DNA from: Oxytricha trifallax
Lineage: Eukaryota; Ciliophora; Spirotrichea; Sporadotrichida; Oxytrichidae
NCBI GenBank assembly: GCA_000711775.1
Contig: ARYC01000075.1
Coordinates: 124,001-188,000, forward strand
DNA length: 64,000 nt
Reading direction: 5' to 3'
Positions 63,407 to 64,000 of the stretch are shown here, piece by piece (positions within the stretch are counted from its first letter, which is position 1; each line of letters starts with the position of its first letter). A program made the position numbers and the translations under genes. The notes below the pieces were generated by a model. The model did no database searches. It was not told where the DNA came from and saw only the letters and a program-made list of their open reading frames with translations.

Positions 63407-64000
63407 GATGACAATGGATTGAGAGGAGCAGAAAGATGGATAGGTTCTACTAACTGGAAACTAGACAATGCGAAGTTCTGGAGAGACCAAGAAGAAATTG
63501 AAAACATTATCATCCCCAAAAGTTGTCAGAGTAAGATGAAGAATTGCCAAAACTGGGTAATCATGAAAGTAGAGAGGAACTCAAAGCAACTGGAGATATT
63601 TGATGTGAGAAAGAACGTTGAGAGCCTAGCAATAATCAAAAAGTTCGTGAAACAACTGAACTAAATGACTCAAGAGACAGTAGGTCCTCAATTCAGAGCT
63701 GAGAGAGTGACCAGCAAAGTAGAGACCAATTAAGTTAGAGACCCAGAAGACTGTGGAATGTTGGCTTTGCTTATAGCAAATCATTTGGCGTTAGAATTGG
63801 AAGGAGACCCAATATTCTAGATCTTCGCAAAAGATTGGATTAACATGCAAAGATATTATCTCATGTTCAATCTAGAAGTGGGATACAACAAAATGGAGAT
63901 TGGCAAATCGGGTTTAGCAATTGTGGAAGAAGAGGCAGAGAAAAACTTAGAAAAAAGAAGCTCATTAATATGGAAACAGGCGGACAAACAGATGGGGGTA
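63407..64000 (+). CDS. Ulp1/C48-like cysteine protease ORF, clean but cut by window end
   Basis: A continuous ciliate-code frame from just after a TGA at 63362-63364 to the window edge, about 200 protein-like codons at roughly 42% GC. TTAAATATAAAACTATAG before 63407 could be an intron end, so the true start may lie upstream. Segments: GSTNWKLDNAKFWRDQEEIE, a KNCQNWVIMKV segment, QLEIFDV, then NQVRDPEDCGMLALLIANHL with the nucleophile Cys codon at 63752-63754, and DPIFQIFAKDWINMQRYYLM. It aligns over about 150 residues with the broken copy at 55.4-56.1 kb. Three in-frame TAA/TAG codons are read as Gln, and Trp is always TGG. DCG preceded by Gln is typical of Ulp1-like proteases. The element family is not certain. 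Confidence 0.65.

Noticed and set aside
63307-63519. Minus-strand 70-codon ORF at 63.3-63.5 kb
   Set aside because: It overlaps the well-supported plus-strand protease-like ORF and has a shadow composition.

Overview
The window is very AT-rich DNA from a ciliate nucleus, most likely the germline (micronuclear) genome of a Tetrahymena-like oligohymenophorean. The strongest sign is the genetic code. Two related protease-like ORFs align codon for codon, and at one position one copy has CAA (55630-55632, minus strand) while the other has TAG (63818-63820), so TAG reads as Gln. With TAA and TAG as Gln and TGA as the main stop, recognisable proteins appear that standard-code translation chops into short pieces. 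A 19-bp tandem array, a decayed APE-type non-LTR retrotransposon, small inverted-repeat elements and the lack of any complete recognisable host gene all fit germline-limited DNA.

Layout. 0-4 kb: a possible host-gene fragment, a 19-bp x 9 tandem array (984-1154), a 15-bp perfect hairpin followed by (TA)n, and weak coding patches. 8-9.5 kb: a GC-richer broken gene of unknown family followed by a clean 124-codon ORF. 12.6-14.1 kb (+) and 29.35-30.97 kb (-): two diverged copies of one unrecognised two-ORF element with a shared 3' tail. 17.6-18.0 kb (-): a small spliced gene. 22.6-24.0, 32.6-34.0, 35.2-36.5, 39.4-40.6 and 44.0-44.5 kb: decayed or partial coding regions of unknown family. 43.55-43.95 kb: a MITE-like element. 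48.0-48.6 kb: a fragment that I read as the C-linker and cyclic-nucleotide-binding region of a CNG/HCN-type cation channel. 48.96-50.48 kb: a 1.5-kb element with 105-bp nearly identical terminal inverted repeats that carries a truncated protein kinase gene. 55.1-60.1 kb (-): a decayed LINE (APE endonuclease plus reverse transcriptase) next to a Ulp1/C48-like protease ORF. 63.4-64 kb (+): a clean second copy of that protease-like ORF running off the end.

Six short loci (25.0, 37.3, 41.1, 47.3, 52.3 kb on + and 60.5 kb on -) share a layout: a 7-15 codon first exon, a 5' splice-like motif close to GTAAGTTACAAAAA, and a short, GC-richer, sometimes acidic second exon. I regard this and the kinase-carrying element as the most original observations.

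Limits. In DNA this AT-rich, with only TGA as stop, TGA-free runs of about 290 codons are expected by chance several times per window. Unidentified coding patches were therefore called only where GC rises locally or the composition is clearly protein-like, and they carry low confidence. The roughly two thirds of the window not listed as genes is AT-rich sequence in which I see nothing specific. There is no sign of an operon or a joint pathway.
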